Assembly: GCF_023898315.1 (NCBI RefSeq) | Contig: NC_064614.1 | Location: 384,027,348 to 384,091,347 of the forward strand | Reading direction: 5' to 3' | DNA from: Schistocerca nitens | Lineage: Eukaryota; Arthropoda; Insecta; Orthoptera; Acrididae | Length of the DNA: 64,000 bases | Shown: positions 1-11,768 of the stretch, in pieces | Numbering within the stretch: position 1 is the stretch's first letter | Layout of the letters: each line of letters starts with the position of its first letter | Position numbers and translations under genes: made by a program | Notes under the pieces: generated by a model | The model's database searches: none | Seen by the model: the letters and a program-made list of their open reading frames with translations, nothing else | What the model was told of the DNA's origin: nothing

Positions 1-99
1 ACTTGAAAATCTATTCTACAGAATTTATCTTGTTTTTACTGATTTCTGTCTTTTCTTGCATCTGAAAAAAATGATGTATTCAGCATTTTTGTAGGGTCA

Positions 100-1075
100 G
101 AAATGATCACACATTGGTTCCAGTTGGATTGCAGCAGATTTTAATAATCTGGTGACCTTGTTGGACAAGCTAGGGTTTATCAAGCATGAAGACAAGCAGT
201 GAAAACTCTGGGTGTGTGTGGGAGGATATGATCTTGCTGAAATGTAAGTTCAGGATGACTTTCCATGAAGGGCAACAAAATGATGACCAAATGGGTCCTG
301 CTATGGAATGAAATGGCACTCGGACCATGACTTCTGTGTGTCAGACCATATGGCAGATGACAGTTGGGTTGGTACACCACCACTGTCTGGAGCATCTCCA
401 GACATGTCTTTGCTGGTACTGGGTCCTGGAATCTCATTCACTAGAGTCGAATTGTCCTCAGTGATGAGATGCACTGAATTGGGCCCTTCTGACCAGTAAA
501 GACATGTCTGGAGATGCTGAAGACAGTGGTGGGATACCAACCTGACTGTCATGCGCCATACAGCCCAAAAACCTGTAGTGATGGTCCAGGCTGCCATTTC
601 ATTTCATAGCAGGCTACATTTTGTTGTCATCTGTGGCACCTTTACAGCACAGCATCCTTATGGCACAGCAGTACATTGACAATATTCTACCCCCCCCCCC
701 CCCCCCATTTTCTTTCCCTTCATGGCAAGCTATCCTGGGCTCATATCTCAGCAAGATAATGCCCAGCAACACAAGATGAGAGTGTCTACTTTGGTCAGAT
801 AGGTCACCAGATCCCTCCTCAACTGAGAATGTTTGGAGCATTATGGGGAGCACCCTCCAACCAGCTCTGAATTTTGGTGGTCTAACAAGCCAATTGCATA
901 GAATCTGGCATGATATCCTTCAGGAGGAGGACATTCAACAATTCTATCAATCAATGCCAAGCCGAATAACTGCTTGCACAAGGGCGAGAAAGAAATCAAC
1001 ATGTTACTGATCTGCTAAGTTCATGAATAATTTTCTCTTGAATAAATAAATAAATAAATAAATAAATCATCCAAT
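100..1075 (+). pseudogene. Degenerate Tc1-like transposon relic
   Basis: Read on the plus strand with many stops and frame changes, the stretch from about 745 to 1010 resembles the end of a Tc1-like transposase. A DNAQQH segment is followed by a serine-proline rich piece, ENVWSIMG, and a tail ending in a helix with QFYQSMPSRITAC. This corresponds to the second Asp and the final Glu region of the DDE domain. A C17 tract interrupts it at 690-706, and an (AAAT)n run follows at about 1040-1067. There is no intact reading frame and I could not define terminal inverted repeats. The left boundary is a guess. It is much older than the Tc1 copies at 8939 and 30738 and belongs to a different family. 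Confidence 0.5.
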
Positions 1076-1593
1076 TTTCTGAAGTTCTAATCATTTGTTT
1101 GTCTGACATGTACATGAAATCTAACGATTTCCATCAAATTTGGATAATTCATTCATGGTGTGTCATTTTTTCTTCTTAGAGTGTATATACTCCTCTATGC
1201 TAAGAAAGTCTGTTTTGCTTAAGAAGTTCAGAAGTTCTTGGAATGTCTTCTCACTCATACTGTTCCACACACTCTTAATTGGACATGTTGCTAGTTGTCT
1301 TATGATCAAGGATTTTTGCCATTAACTCCAGTCTCATTGGTATTCTTTGCAATTGGTCTTTATTGTGATATTCATTGTTTTAAATTCATAATTAGGTTAC
1401 ACTAAATCCAAATAACAAAACAGTTTTGTACATTACTTGATATGTAGTTCATCATGGGTGCTGTGTATAATTGTGTGAATTAGATGTTTCATAAATAAAT
1501 GTTATGAACCCCTGTACTGTTAATCATTTTTTGGATGTGTATGATGAAAAGCTCCATTGCATGTAGTCTTGTACAAACATTTAGTGCAGTTAG

Positions 1594-1913
1594 TTTTCAG
1601 GCCACAGGTCATCCTATCTCCATGTAGGTATGACTGCCCTATGTACTTAGCAAATGCTGGGTACACCCCCCTTATCTTTTTGAATAGGCCTCACAGTTCA
1701 TTACCATAGTATACACTTCTAAAATATACTATAATTAAGTATTCTCTGGTAAAGATACAAATCTATTTTACACTTCCCATTCACTTTTTAATACATCTTT
1801 TATTCCCTACAGCCCTCCTCTATTCCTCAGATTCTATACTCTCCATAGATACCATGTCTACATACACTATTTAAGTCCCACTATCCTACAATCCATAAAT
1901 TCCTCAGAGTATT
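1594..1913 (+). repeat. Dispersed repeat copy A, 70 bp upstream of a kinase exon
   Basis: This stretch is nearly identical to 11360-11680 and shares its first half with both arms of the foldback element at 11769-12125. Shared landmarks are the start TTTTCAGGCCACAGGTC and the end CAGAGTATT. No coding potential was seen. It contains CCCTACAG and pyrimidine-rich stretches that could act as weak splice acceptors. Confidence 0.8.
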
Positions 1914-1983
1914 CATAGAATTTACAAAGTAATTTACACAGTATTAATAGAATTTACACAGTTATTTTTTTGTTTTTCTGCAG

Positions 1984-2215
1984 GTTGTATCGGACATATC
2001 GTGATTCAAGGTATGTTTACTTTTTGATGGAACCATGTCTTGGAGGTGATGTATTTTCTCTACTTCAGAGACGTCATCTTTTTGATGAGAAGACAGCTCG
2101 TTTCATGACAGCTTGTGTAGTGGAAGCACTAGACTATCTACACACTCGTGGTTTCATCTATCGTGATTTGAAACCTGAAAATCTCCTCTTGGATTCGAAA
2201 GGTTATATTAAAATG
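1984..2215 (+). CDS. cGMP-dependent protein kinase-like catalytic domain, internal exon (partial gene)
   Basis: The 77 full codons encode the middle of a Ser/Thr kinase domain of the AGC group. The LYRTYRDSRYVYFLMEPCLGG segment at the hinge and the CVVEALDYLH helix are typical of cGMP-dependent protein kinases (PKG). The catalytic loop YRDLKPENLLLD is complete, and Tyr instead of His before Arg-Asp is normal for AGC kinases. LGGD replaces the usual LGGE at the ribose-contacting acidic position. Splicing signals are strong: a T-rich tract ending TTTTTCTGCAG before base 1984, and ATG followed by GTAAGT at 2216. The exon begins with the third base of a codon and ends on a codon boundary, which matches the exon at 56992. 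The kinase would phosphorylate cytosolic targets after cGMP binding, but the cyclic-nucleotide domains are not in this window. PKG-like is confident; the exact paralogue (foraging type or another insect PKG) is not resolved. Confidence 0.9.
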
Positions 2216-2769
2216 GTAAGTTTATTATATAAAATCAGACAAACATTTAGAAAATTAAGACATTTAACTGTTAATTTTTCTAATGATGTCCTTTATGCAT
2301 AACTACACATATCTTTTTTCATTATCATTGTTCAGGTTGGATTCGATTGGCTCTGTTGTGCACAGCAACTGTGCTGTATTTCAAACGGGAAGAAAGTCAG
2401 CAATCAGTCATGATTCAGTCTCTACTTTATTGCAGATCTACATTTCAGCTGCAGTATAGCTTGTTTCCACATGACTCAGTTCATATGCACTGATCATAGC
2501 TTTATTATAGCTGAAACCTAAATCTTTAGTAAGACTGAACTGCAACTCATTGCTGACTTCCTTTCTGTTTGAAAATCATTCTTGGTTTTTATTATGAAAA
2601 TTCTCCACGGGAAAATAAATTTAAAAAAGGGTTTGTTTGCATGACCATCATAGCTATTCATAAAAATGATTATTGGTCTTTCCTTCTCAGGGTTACTACA
2701 GTCAAATATTAATGGTGAATAACAATGTTTCATACTGACAGTGTGTTAATTCTGTAAATATTAGCTGTT

Positions 2770-2960
2770 CAAATTACCGCATTGTATTCATCTATTTGGA
2801 CAATCTCCTGACAAATGATCAGTAGTAGGTATTATATTCAAATGTTCTATGTATTTGTTTTATACTTTTTGACATGTTCCACAACCATGAGAATCATCTC
2901 ATTTTTTGGATCTATGGAACAAAACCTGAATCTAATCTATTCTAGTCTAATGAGAATGTT
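2770..2960 (+). repeat. Probable 3' tail of a jockey-like LINE
   Basis: The segment around 2850-2960 (GACATGTTCCACAACCATGAG, then GATCTATGGAACAAAAC) resembles the 3' untranslated end of the LINE at 54137-56455, which on its own strand reads ACGTTCCACATCATAATGG and then GATCAATGGAACACG. No protein is preserved. This is probably a short 5'-truncated insertion, assigned by similarity to the other copy only. Confidence 0.4.
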
Positions 2961-3059
2961 TCATCATATGTTTTTCACTTTTATTTATAAATCAGTTTCT
3001 ATGGACATTTTTTGTTTATTCCTCTTCTTTATGTGTTCTGAAGTCCTCCAGTGACAACA

Positions 3060-3879
3060 AAAGGAAAAGGAATGGACACCATAACATGTAAACAAGAACC
3101 AAAAATACCAATTACCATAGAAGGTGCTTAATAAATAAGAGCAAAATGGATACTCTTTAATTACAGTTAGCTTAAGACAGAAAAACTTATATTAATTGAC
3201 ATATAAATGAGCTTTACAAGCTAAATAACAATAAATGTCTACAACAGAACACTGTAGGATATCATGAAAGTGATTGATTATACAAGATGATGCAGATGTG
3301 GGGAATTATTTGCTTCTCATCTTGTATGTTAACAAGGTTGTACAGTTCAGTCTCAGTCCAGCATTGCCAAGAAGTTTCAAGTCCCATTCAGTTTTGGTTT
3401 GCTAATCTCATATGTATTTATTTCTGAAACATAATCTTTTTTTAAATTCAGGTGGTCAACAGTGACTACATGAAGCAATATATGAAGACAATCTGACAGC
3501 CTTTACCAGCCATCAACATTTTTTTAATACTTTATTTTACATTTGTAGATTTTTACCACACTTTAGGTACTTCAGATAAATTCTTAGATATGAAGTAGTA
3601 ACTGTAAAAAAATATGTATTTTGTGTAAAGAAAACTTATGTTAAAATGACACATTCTGCATCATTATGAAATGCTATATTCATAAGCAACAGAACAAGGA
3701 TTAATATATGTATGTATGTGCGTATGTATGTATGCATTTAGAGTCAAAATTGATGCTGTTATGATGTTTCTATCCAAGATACACTGCTTTATTATGGTGG
3801 ATGCATTTATACAAACAGTGACCTAACTTCACAATGATGCTTTCACAACACTTGTGAGCAGAGACTGTAGAGTCATTTT
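3060..3879. other. Intronic sequence without recognisable feature
   Basis: AT-rich, with short ORFs only. A (TATG)n microsatellite-like stretch lies at about 3707-3736. Nothing else is assignable. Confidence 0.6.
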
Positions 3880-4800
3880 CTTAGAATCATGGTTGTTGTA
3901 ACTCTATTTCTTATTTTCCGGTTCATTATGGTTTCATTGGCCTGTTATCTGACATCCAGTTTGAACATAGGCGTTCTCTTTAGCTCTCAATTCATCAGGC
4001 TTCTCAGCTGTACACATACATTAGTTATCTCATCTGCTCACTCTCCCTTAGGTCATTGACTTAGTTTCTCCTTGTCTCTTGACATTCAGTAAGGAACTTT
4101 CTTAACTTATTTACCATCCACTCATCTGGCTTAATGTCCTGCTTACCCTTACCTTATTTTCAGTGGCAGTCATAATTATGTTTTCCATCTCATTTTTTTG
4201 TCTGATCTATTTGTTAAATGATCTACATCTCTTGGTGATAATCAATAAGCACTTTGCCATTACCTATTGAGCAACCCTTCGTTTTTGAATGGTTTTCATG
4301 TAAAACTAAATGTCTTTCTGCCATAAGTCAAATCTGGAAATGCACAATGACTTCCAGAGACATTGTAAACTTTTATTTGAAAACCATTTACCTTACCAAA
4401 AGCAATCCAGACTACTTTTAATATTATATTTTCTTTTCCTGTCTGTCTGGCTATTACCTTCATCTAATCCAGATACAGAAAATCATCAGTTGGTTTTATG
4501 ACTTCATAGTTAATTTGTATAATTATCTTATGATGTGACAATGACATGTTATTTGAGTCTTATCATGGTCAATTTTCAGGCTACTTTCACACTATCTCTA
4601 TAAATTCTTCCATTAGTTGTTGAGGTTTATCTGCCTAGATTTAAACATTAAAATGTCATCTGCAAAATGATGGTGGTTCAGGTATGTACCATAAATACAG
4701 TACTCTTTTTGCTTTTTTCCTGTTTAGAGCTGTGAAGAATACCTCTAGGATTGCTTAGAACAGCTACAGTGGTATAAAATTTTCCTTTAGATAGCACATT
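3880..4800 (-). pseudogene. LINE reverse-transcriptase C-terminal relic (RTE-like)
   Basis: Translated on the minus strand with frequent stops, the segment gives a decayed LINE C-terminus. About 4640-4700 reads like the RT DDILMF region. About 4020-4160 reads like the post-RT block AGH-AR, D-G-K/W, then R-D-K-E ... PKGE, matching the AGHIAR / DGRW / RGRP pattern of RTE-type LINEs. No frame exceeds about 60 residues, so the element is long dead. The assignment rests on the motif order, not an alignment, and the clade is tentative. Confidence 0.5.
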
Positions 4801-5053
4801 CAAGAAAAGGCAGTTAACATGAGAAAAAAATGATTTACAATTTTTTCTCCCAATGTACTCCAGAGCTAATGTACAAGAGTTACTAGTTTTGTGAAAGCTT
4901 TCCAGTTACTCTTTTTTTTTTAAAAAAAAAAAGTTATTTATTGTTAAAAAAGAACAGTATCGATGTGGCATCATGGAGATTGTCATTTCAGAATCTGTGG
5001 CTTGTTTGGTAGGTGCAACAATGACCAATTTATATTCTGCATTGTTGGCAGAT

Positions 5054-5070
5054 GGGGGGGGGGGGGGGGG
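5054..5070 (+). repeat. G17 homopolymer
   Basis: Seventeen consecutive G. It is one of several G or C runs of nearly the same length in this window (690-706, 21241-21257 and 22726-22742 are also 17). Confidence 0.95.
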
Positions 5071-5399
5071 CAGCCACAATCAGATTCTTTTGAAAGAAAA
5101 TTAAATACAATTAATAAAAGTCCACTAAAGGCATAATAAATTTAGGGAATTCCTGTGACTGTGCTAGTTACAATAGTACAAATGCAAACATCAACAATTT
5201 GATGGCATAACAAAACCAGTTTTATGGCATTACAAAATCTCCTTCTTTTGTCCTTATTCAGTTCATAGTTTCTGACTTTCCACATGAAGTCTGACTGATT
5301 TAACAGTAAAGTAACAACTCAGCAAATAGTGGAGGCATTAGATCATTACCTGACACACAAACAAATCTGTTTATTGCCTGTCAATGACTCAGCATCTGT

Positions 5400-6560
5400 A
5401 TGATGTATATTTGCAGGATTAAGTGAAGAATGAAAATTTGTACCAAGGCCAGGATTCAAACATGGGTCTTCTTCTCACTATACTAGGGGAATATGTTAAC
5501 CATAACTCCACTGTGGTGCAGATGCTTTGCATAAGTCCATGGACAACCCTAGCACACCTCCCTCCTCAATTCAAATTCCCATTCATGCCTCAGCACACTT
5601 GATATTCCCCCTAAACTCTAACAGCATTGCAGAGGCTCTGCAGCTATATTGGAATAACACCTAAGCATCGAATGAAACGGGGGATCCAGCATAAGACCCA
5701 GGCATAGGTGCTTTAATCAAATGAAACTATATGGTTACAGAGACCTATTCACGTCTCAAACATCGATGATGTATGTATGCAGACTGAAGTGACAAATGAA
5801 AATTTGTACCAAAGCCCGGTTTTGAAACCAGGTAACCTGCTCATTAGGCAGCTGCACTAACCACTACACCACACTGACGCAGTGGCTTTGCACAACTGCA
5901 TGGATTACTATAGCACTCCTCCCTTCTCAAAACAAACTCCTTATCACATCTCAGCCCACTTGGTGTTCCCCCTAAACTCAAACAGCTTTGCAGAGGCTCT
6001 CCAGGTGTATCGGAATAGCACCTCAGCATCAAATGAAATGGTGGAGCCTGCCTGAAACCCAGGCATAGATGCTTTAATCACATGAAACGATACAGCTCCA
6101 GAGACCTTTAGAAGTCTCATACACCTATTATGTGTATAGGCTTAAACATCATAGATGTTTGAGACGTGAAAAAGCCTCCGGAACCATATAGTTTCATTTT
6201 ATTAAAGCACCTATGCCTGGGTTTCAGTCAGGATCCCCCACTTTGTTTGATGCTGAGGAGCAATTCCAATACAACTGGAGGGTCTCTGCAGTGCTGTTCA
6301 AGTTTAGAGGGAATATCAAATGCCTGAGGTGTGATGAGAATTTGGAGTAAGGAGGACAGTCCATGTAGTTGTGCAAAGCCACTGTGCCAGGGTGATTTAG
6401 TGGTTAGCCCATCTGACTAGTGAGCAAGAGACTGGGGTTTGAATAATGGCCATGGTACAAATTTTCATTCATTCCTTTAGTCTGCATATATACATAATAG
6501 ATGTGTGAGACTTGGAAAGGTCTCTGGAACTATACAGTTTCATATGATCAACACCTGTAC
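5400..6560. repeat. Three tRNA-like SINE units: two in tandem (minus), one inverted (plus)
   Basis: Three related units of about 360 bp occur: roughly 5410-5770 and 5770-6130 in the same orientation, and 6150-6510 inverted. In the plus-oriented unit the promoter-like part at 6390-6450 reads GATTTAGTGGTTAGCCC (A-box-like) and GGGGTTTGAATAAT (degraded B box). The minus units carry the complementary version near 5820-5875. Units are joined by a short linker containing a GATGTTTGAGACGTG-like motif, present at about 5745-5765, 6105-6125, 6160-6175 and 6500-6520. This suggests a tRNA-derived SINE that was dimerised and inverted. No A tail or target duplication was fixed. Confidence 0.65.
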
Positions 6561-7782
6561 TACATGCTGAGTTCTCAACTTTACTTCTAAATTACATATA
6601 TTTTGCCAGGATTTTCCATATCATGTGAACTCTGACTGATGAATACATAAATCTAGTATCCTCACTTTGACTAAATTAGTGTCTTGTTTTTCAAAGGCTG
6701 ATATTACATTTTTGTGCAAATTGAGTCAAAAGTATTTTCAAAATCTGTGTTCTACCAATTTTCTTTCATAAATTACAAGCGTAACATGTAAGGAAGTTGT
6801 GTTATATCTACTTCTGTGGTTAATTTTTGTGAGCACCTTACGCATGTGATGAGATGGCTGACAGATCTATGAGTTTTTATATCATCCCATTGCTTCCTTG
6901 TGATGGATGTAAATTATGGAGCTCAAGCAGTTTACAGGAAATATCTTCCTCTCCAGATATGCAGGAAAATTTTTTGCATATTCCTTTTGCATTACTTTTT
7001 CTTTGGCTGTAATTATTTCCATTGGTACTGCATCTAATTTTTCCATATTAATGTTAAATGGACTAAATTAAGTTAGATTAAAAATTTTTTTTGTTCCAAA
7101 GCTCCATTGTGAGGGATGCAGAACATGTCATCAAAGAAAACTATATAATATGTTATTATCAAGAAAGAGAGCTGCACAAATATTTCTTCCTCAGATAGAA
7201 TACGAAACAGTCTTCATGATTGTGGAATAAGTTGAGAATCTGAAACATAATTTCATTTAAGAGGTATACACTGAAGCACATAAGATAAATCTTCAAATGT
7301 AGCCATACATCACCGAACAGAAAGAAGTTCACAACATTTGAATGTTTTTACATCTCTTTGTTATTGACTACTTTTCCTTCCATCATCTTGACTAGTAAAC
7401 TATCGAGTGTTGTAGAAAAAGATGTTAAGGGGTTTAGAACAAGAAAAATTTTTTTTTCACATTTTCAGATTTTTATCTTATTATAAAATTTGCAATTTTA
7501 TGAATAAAATGATAAATATATATCACTTATAAACTCACATGGGGAGCTTTTTAATTTTTTTTTTTTAAATATAATCTATACCAGTTGAAAATAAAATTTT
7601 TACATGCATTACTTCAGGTTCTGATAAAATTGGTAATTCTTTATATAGAAGGCAGTGGATTGCTGTGTTATAAAGATCAAATTATATGTTTGTATTGGTA
7701 GCACTGTCAAAAACAGTATCATATCATTTCATAGTATAAACACGCATTGTATGTCAAAGTGCTAACATTTTTCTGAGGAAAA
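6561..7782. other. Intronic sequence without assignable feature
   Basis: AT-rich, with several short T and A tracts (for example 7553-7567). A minus-strand segment near 6830-7060 has weak, stop-broken coding character that I could not place in a family. Confidence 0.5.
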
Positions 7783-8442
7783 ATGACAGACAAAATGATT
7801 GATGCACTACAGCAGTATTATGGGATGGTCATTAGAAATAATACTGGGGATTTGTTGAAAATGAAGCAGGCTACCTTCTTCCACAGACTGTATGGGCTAC
7901 CTTCTTCCAAAGACAGTCAACTGATGAAAAAGCAGTACACCACCTTTGCCCTTCTGGACCTGACTCTTGGTGCAATTACTGCAATGCCCAGCACTCAAAC
8001 AGTTCATACAGCCATAAACATTGAGTCCAGCAGCAGTCATGGATATCATAAAACCTATTTAAAGAGACCTGGAAAATCCTGAATTACTGAAGACATGTCT
8101 GCATGGTCAGACTCAAAATCCAAATGAGTCATTCACCAATCTTATATAGACTCGCTTACCAAAAATGTTTTTGTTGGCATGAAGACACTAAAGTGGGGGC
8201 ACAGTGATACTGTTATTGCTTTTAATGATGACAACATTGGTAGAGTGAAAGTGCTACAGCATATGTGAATTAATCCTGGAGCAAACTGCATCAGAGAGCT
8301 TGAACAGATGGACAAGGATCGCATTGATAAAGCAGAGTATGCAGCACAGTTGGCCACTAAGGAGTACAGAAAGAAGAAAATAAGAAAAAACTTGGAAAAA
8401 GATCAAGAGGATGATACACAGCAAGGTGCAGGGTGCTTCTGA
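7783..8442 (+). pseudogene. Mutator-like transposase C-terminal remnant
   Basis: An open stretch from 7783 (99 codons) begins MTDKMIDALQQYYGMVIRNN, followed by LLKMKQATFFHRL. After a frame break, plus-strand reading gives KNVFVGMKTLKWG, AFNDDNIGRVKVLQ, a Lys/Glu-rich helix, and a C-terminus QQGAGCF with a stop at 8440-8442. This order (YYG-IR-N, KQA-FFH, FVG-TL-LG, FN-GNI, basic helix, YG-G-F end) is what I recall for the end of Mutator-like transposase proteins found in many arthropod and cnidarian genomes. The usual central block with NESFN is degraded, and the fragment is internally shortened and frame-broken. Whether it is MULE-derived in the strict sense needs a profile search. Confidence 0.5.
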
Positions 8443-8938
8443 GTGACTAAAAATAAAAAATTAAGCATATATTAAGTGAGTTACAGTCTTTTGAAACATT
8501 AGAAGCCGTTCCTGAAAATTTACATTTTCTGTTGCATTTTTCCCTAAATCTCAGAAACCACTCCGAGTAGAGTATTCAGATTTTCAGGGAGTAATAACAT
8601 ACATATTCTAACGCTTTTGGATGACAATTTAAGTGCAACGTAGATACCCAAACTTCCACTTCTTCTACGTGACGACTTACTTGATATGCTTGGCCGACCT
8701 TCCTTGCTGTTTAGTCTGCTGCTGCAAACTCTCTTTCTCTTCTTCCCCGAAGTATGCTGCTAGGTACAGGAATCTCATAAGACTCTTTCTACTTATAAAA
8801 ATAAGTACACATACAAAGTTTCATTTGCTTCAACTAACAACGTATATTTGAACATCAGACAGTTTACAAAGCTGACTCTCCATATAAGTATATACTGCTT
8901 CAAAGACTCTCATGTTTCCAAATGATAGAAACAAACTA

Positions 8939-10359
8939 CACTCCTGGAAATGGAAAAAAGAACACATTGACACCGGTGTGTCAGACCCACCATACTTGCT
9001 CCGGACACTGCGAGAGGGCTGTACAAGCAATGATCACACGCACGGCACAGCGGACACACCAGGAACCGCGGTGTTGGCCGTCGAATGGCGCTAGCTGCGC
9101 AGCATTTGTGCACCGCCGCCGTCAGTGTCAGCCAGTTTGCCGTGGCATACGGAGCTCCATCGCAGTCTTTAACACTGGTAGCATGCCGCGACAGCGTGGA
9201 CGTGAACCGTATGTGCAGTTGACGGACGTTGAGCGAGGGCGTATAGTGGGCATGCGGGAGGCCGGGTGGATGTACCACCGAATTGCTCAACACGTGGGGC
9301 GTGAGGTCTCCACAGTACATTGATGTTGTCGCCAGTGGTCGGCGGAAGGTGCACGTGCCCGTCGACCTGGGACCGGACCGCAGCGACGCACGGATGCACG
9401 CCAAGACCGTAGGATCCTACGCAGTGCCGTAGGGGACCGCACCGCCACTTCCCAGCAAATTAGGGACACTGTTGCTCCTGGGGTATCGGCGAGGACCATT
9501 CGCAACCGTCTCCATGAAGCTGGGCTACGGTCCCGCACACCGTTAGGCCGTCTTCCGCTCACGCCCCAACATCGTGCAGCCCGCCTCCAGTGGTGTCGCG
9601 ACAGGCGTGAATGGAGGGACGAATGGAGAGGTATCGTCTTCAGCGATGAGTGTCACTTCTGCCTTGGTGCCAATGATGGTCGTATGCGTGTTTGGCGCTG
9701 TGCAGGTGAGCGCCACAATCAGGACTGCATACGACCGAGGCACACAGGGCCAACACCCGGCATCATGGTGTGGGGAGCGATCTCCTACACTGGCCGTACA
9801 CCACTGGTGATCGTTGAGGGGACACTGAATAGTGCACGGTACATCCAAACCGTCATCGAACCCATCGTTCTACCATTCCTAGACCGGCAAGGGAACTTGC
9901 TGTTCCAACAGGACAATGCACGTCCGCATGTATCCCGTGCCACCCAACGTGCTCTAGAAGGTGTAAGTCAACTACCCTGGCCAGCAAGATCTCCGGATCT
10001 GTCCCCCATTGAGCATGTTTGGGACTGGATGAAGCGTCGTCTCACGCGGTCTGCACGTCCAGCACGAACGCTGGTCCAACTGAGGCGCCAGGTGGAAATG
10101 GCATGGCAAGCCGTTCCACAGGACTACATCCAGCATCTCTACGATCGTTCCATGGGAGAATAGCAGCCTGCATTGCTGCGAAAGGTGGATATACACTGTA
10201 CTAGTGCCGACATTGTGCATGCTCTGTTGCCTGTGTCTATGTGCCTGTGGTTCTGTCAGTGTGATCATGTGATGTATCTGACCCCAGGAATGTGTCAATA
10301 AAGTTTCCCCTTCCTGGGACAATGAATTCACGGTGTTCTTATTTCAATTTCCAGGAGTG
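8939..10359 (+). mobile_element. Tc1-like DNA transposon, copy A (dead)
   Basis: A 1421-bp element bounded by inverted ends beginning CACTCCTGGAAAT, flanked by TA at 8937-8938 and 10360-10361. The matching Gypsy-1 LTR at 18655-19406 lacks it and has a single TA at the equivalent point, which proves insertion at TA with TA duplication. It is one base shorter than copy B at 30738-32159, and I counted about twelve substitutions between them, so they are roughly 99% identical. Confidence 0.97.
9183..10204 (+). pseudogene. Tc1-like transposase, inactivated copy
   Basis: This copy corresponds base for base to the intact 340-residue transposase at 30982-32004. It has two disabling changes: a CGA-to-TGA stop at 9321-9323 in the second helix-turn-helix recognition region (after STVH), and a single-base deletion near 10148 that shifts the last 20 or so codons. 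The catalytic Asp (VFSDE), Asp (FQQDNARPH) and Glu (SPIEHVWD) codons are still present. It could only be mobilised by protein made from another copy. Confidence 0.95.
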
Positions 10360-10748
10360 TAATTTACATATTAGAGAAAGTGCGTTTAAACACCATGTCC
10401 ACTCTCAACGTAAATCTTAGTACATGTCTTCCCTTCAACAAGGCTAAGACAAAAGTTTTCATTGGTTCTTTTTTACTGTCCACATTACCATAACAAAGGT
10501 CAAAACACAATTAGAACATAGTAGCATAAACACTCCATGGTTCTTCTGTCCACTTTCACTAAACTTCCATGGATCGATAGACAAGTACTTGTCGGTGCAG
10601 TTTGTCTGCTGCGTCTACATTCTGCTCGCGACCCATTTCCAACCTGCACACAGAAACATGTGACATGCAGTAGGTAGGATTCCACTCTCTTGCACTCATA
10701 TATAAAATATCATGTGTTCGAGATGGTAGAAATTCTCGAATCACTGCA

Positions 10749-10771
10749 TATCCCCCCCCCCCCCCCCCCCC
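10749..10771 (-). other. Polypurine tract of Gypsy-1
   Basis: On the minus strand, G20 followed by ATA lies immediately before the TG that starts the 3' LTR. This is the place of the plus-strand primer in LTR retrotransposons. Position and composition fit; the length is unusual. Confidence 0.75.
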
Positions 10772-11321
10772 ATCAGATCGAACATGTGATATTTTATACA
10801 TAATCATATCACACATGATAACATTTTACATTTTAGGAGTATACAATTCTTACATAGGTTTATATATACATGTTCCACTTCAATAACAACCCTCTCTTTT
10901 CTCTAGAACAGTTTTTAGCTGAGCGTTTCTTTATTTTATTCTCGCTTTACTTTGATATCAAGACCAGAGTATTCATTTGTGATTTAGTAAATTGATAAGT
11001 ATTTAGGAATCATGAGACTTTTTCTTTATTTCCAATTGTACACTTCAGGTGTTCATGACACTTGAGTATTCTATTTTCTGTTCTCATTCTTTTTACTAGT
11101 TTGTAGCTTGTAGTTTTGAGGAACTCTGGGTGAAATGAAAGTGTTCTTTTGACCCTCATTATTTATATGAAACATAAAAATGTTAGTTGTGCATAGAATT
11201 CATACTTTTCAGAATAATTCCTATAAAATTTTGTGACTTTTGTCACAATACTGTCTCTTTCTCATAGGATCAGTACCTATACCTTGCCTATGGGTTGACC
11301 TTATGAGAGAACTTCTTCTTT

Positions 11322-11680
11322 CCATCCTGGGAGGTACGTCCCTTTATAAAACATCCCCATTTTTCAGGCCACAGGTCGTCCTATCTCCATGTAGGTACGA
11401 CTGCCCTATATACTTAGCAAATGCCGGGTACGCCCCCCTTATCTTTTTGAGTAGGCCTCACAGTTCATTACCGTAGTATACACTTCTAAAATATCCTATA
11501 ATTAAGTATTCTCTGGTAAAGATACAAATCTATTTTACGCTTCCCATTCACTTTTTAATACATCTTTTATTCCCTACAGCCCTCCTCTATTCCTCAGGTT
11601 CTATACTCTCCATAGATACCATGTCTACATACACTATTTAAGTCCCACTATTCTACAATCCATCAATGCCTCAGAGTATT
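11322..11680 (+). repeat. Dispersed repeat copy B
   Basis: It is almost identical to 1594-1913 and starts with CCATCCTGGGAGGT, a variant of the 14-bp terminal repeat of the adjacent foldback element at 11769. It lies inside Gypsy-1 between integrase and the 3' LTR. No coding potential. Confidence 0.8.
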
Positions 11681-11768
11681 AATTACACTGAATTTTCTTA
11701 AATGACTATCATGATTAATTCCAATCTAGCTTACATTCTCTTTCTTTGCTCACGTCTCTTCCTTGTTT

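Larger units (their letters stand above)
8604..10748 (-). repeat. Gypsy-1 3' LTR, interrupted by Tc1 copy A
   Basis: LTR sequence is 8604-8938 plus 10362-10748. It matches 18655-19406 from about the CTTTTGGATG region through to ATCACTGCA. Compared with the other LTR it lacks about 28 bp near 10735. The Tc1 insertion sits in an otherwise continuous match, giving a clean empty-site comparison at about 18990. Confidence 0.85.

Noticed and set aside
5400..6560. CRISPR-like or satellite array
   Set aside because: Repeat units are long, divergent and inverted, with tRNA-like promoters; the window is eukaryotic.
8910..9848. Several overlapping minus-strand ORFs of 76-164 residues, repeated at 30730-31647
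   Set aside because: They are antisense shadows of the GC-rich Tc1 transposase; the plus-strand protein has recognisable catalytic motifs.
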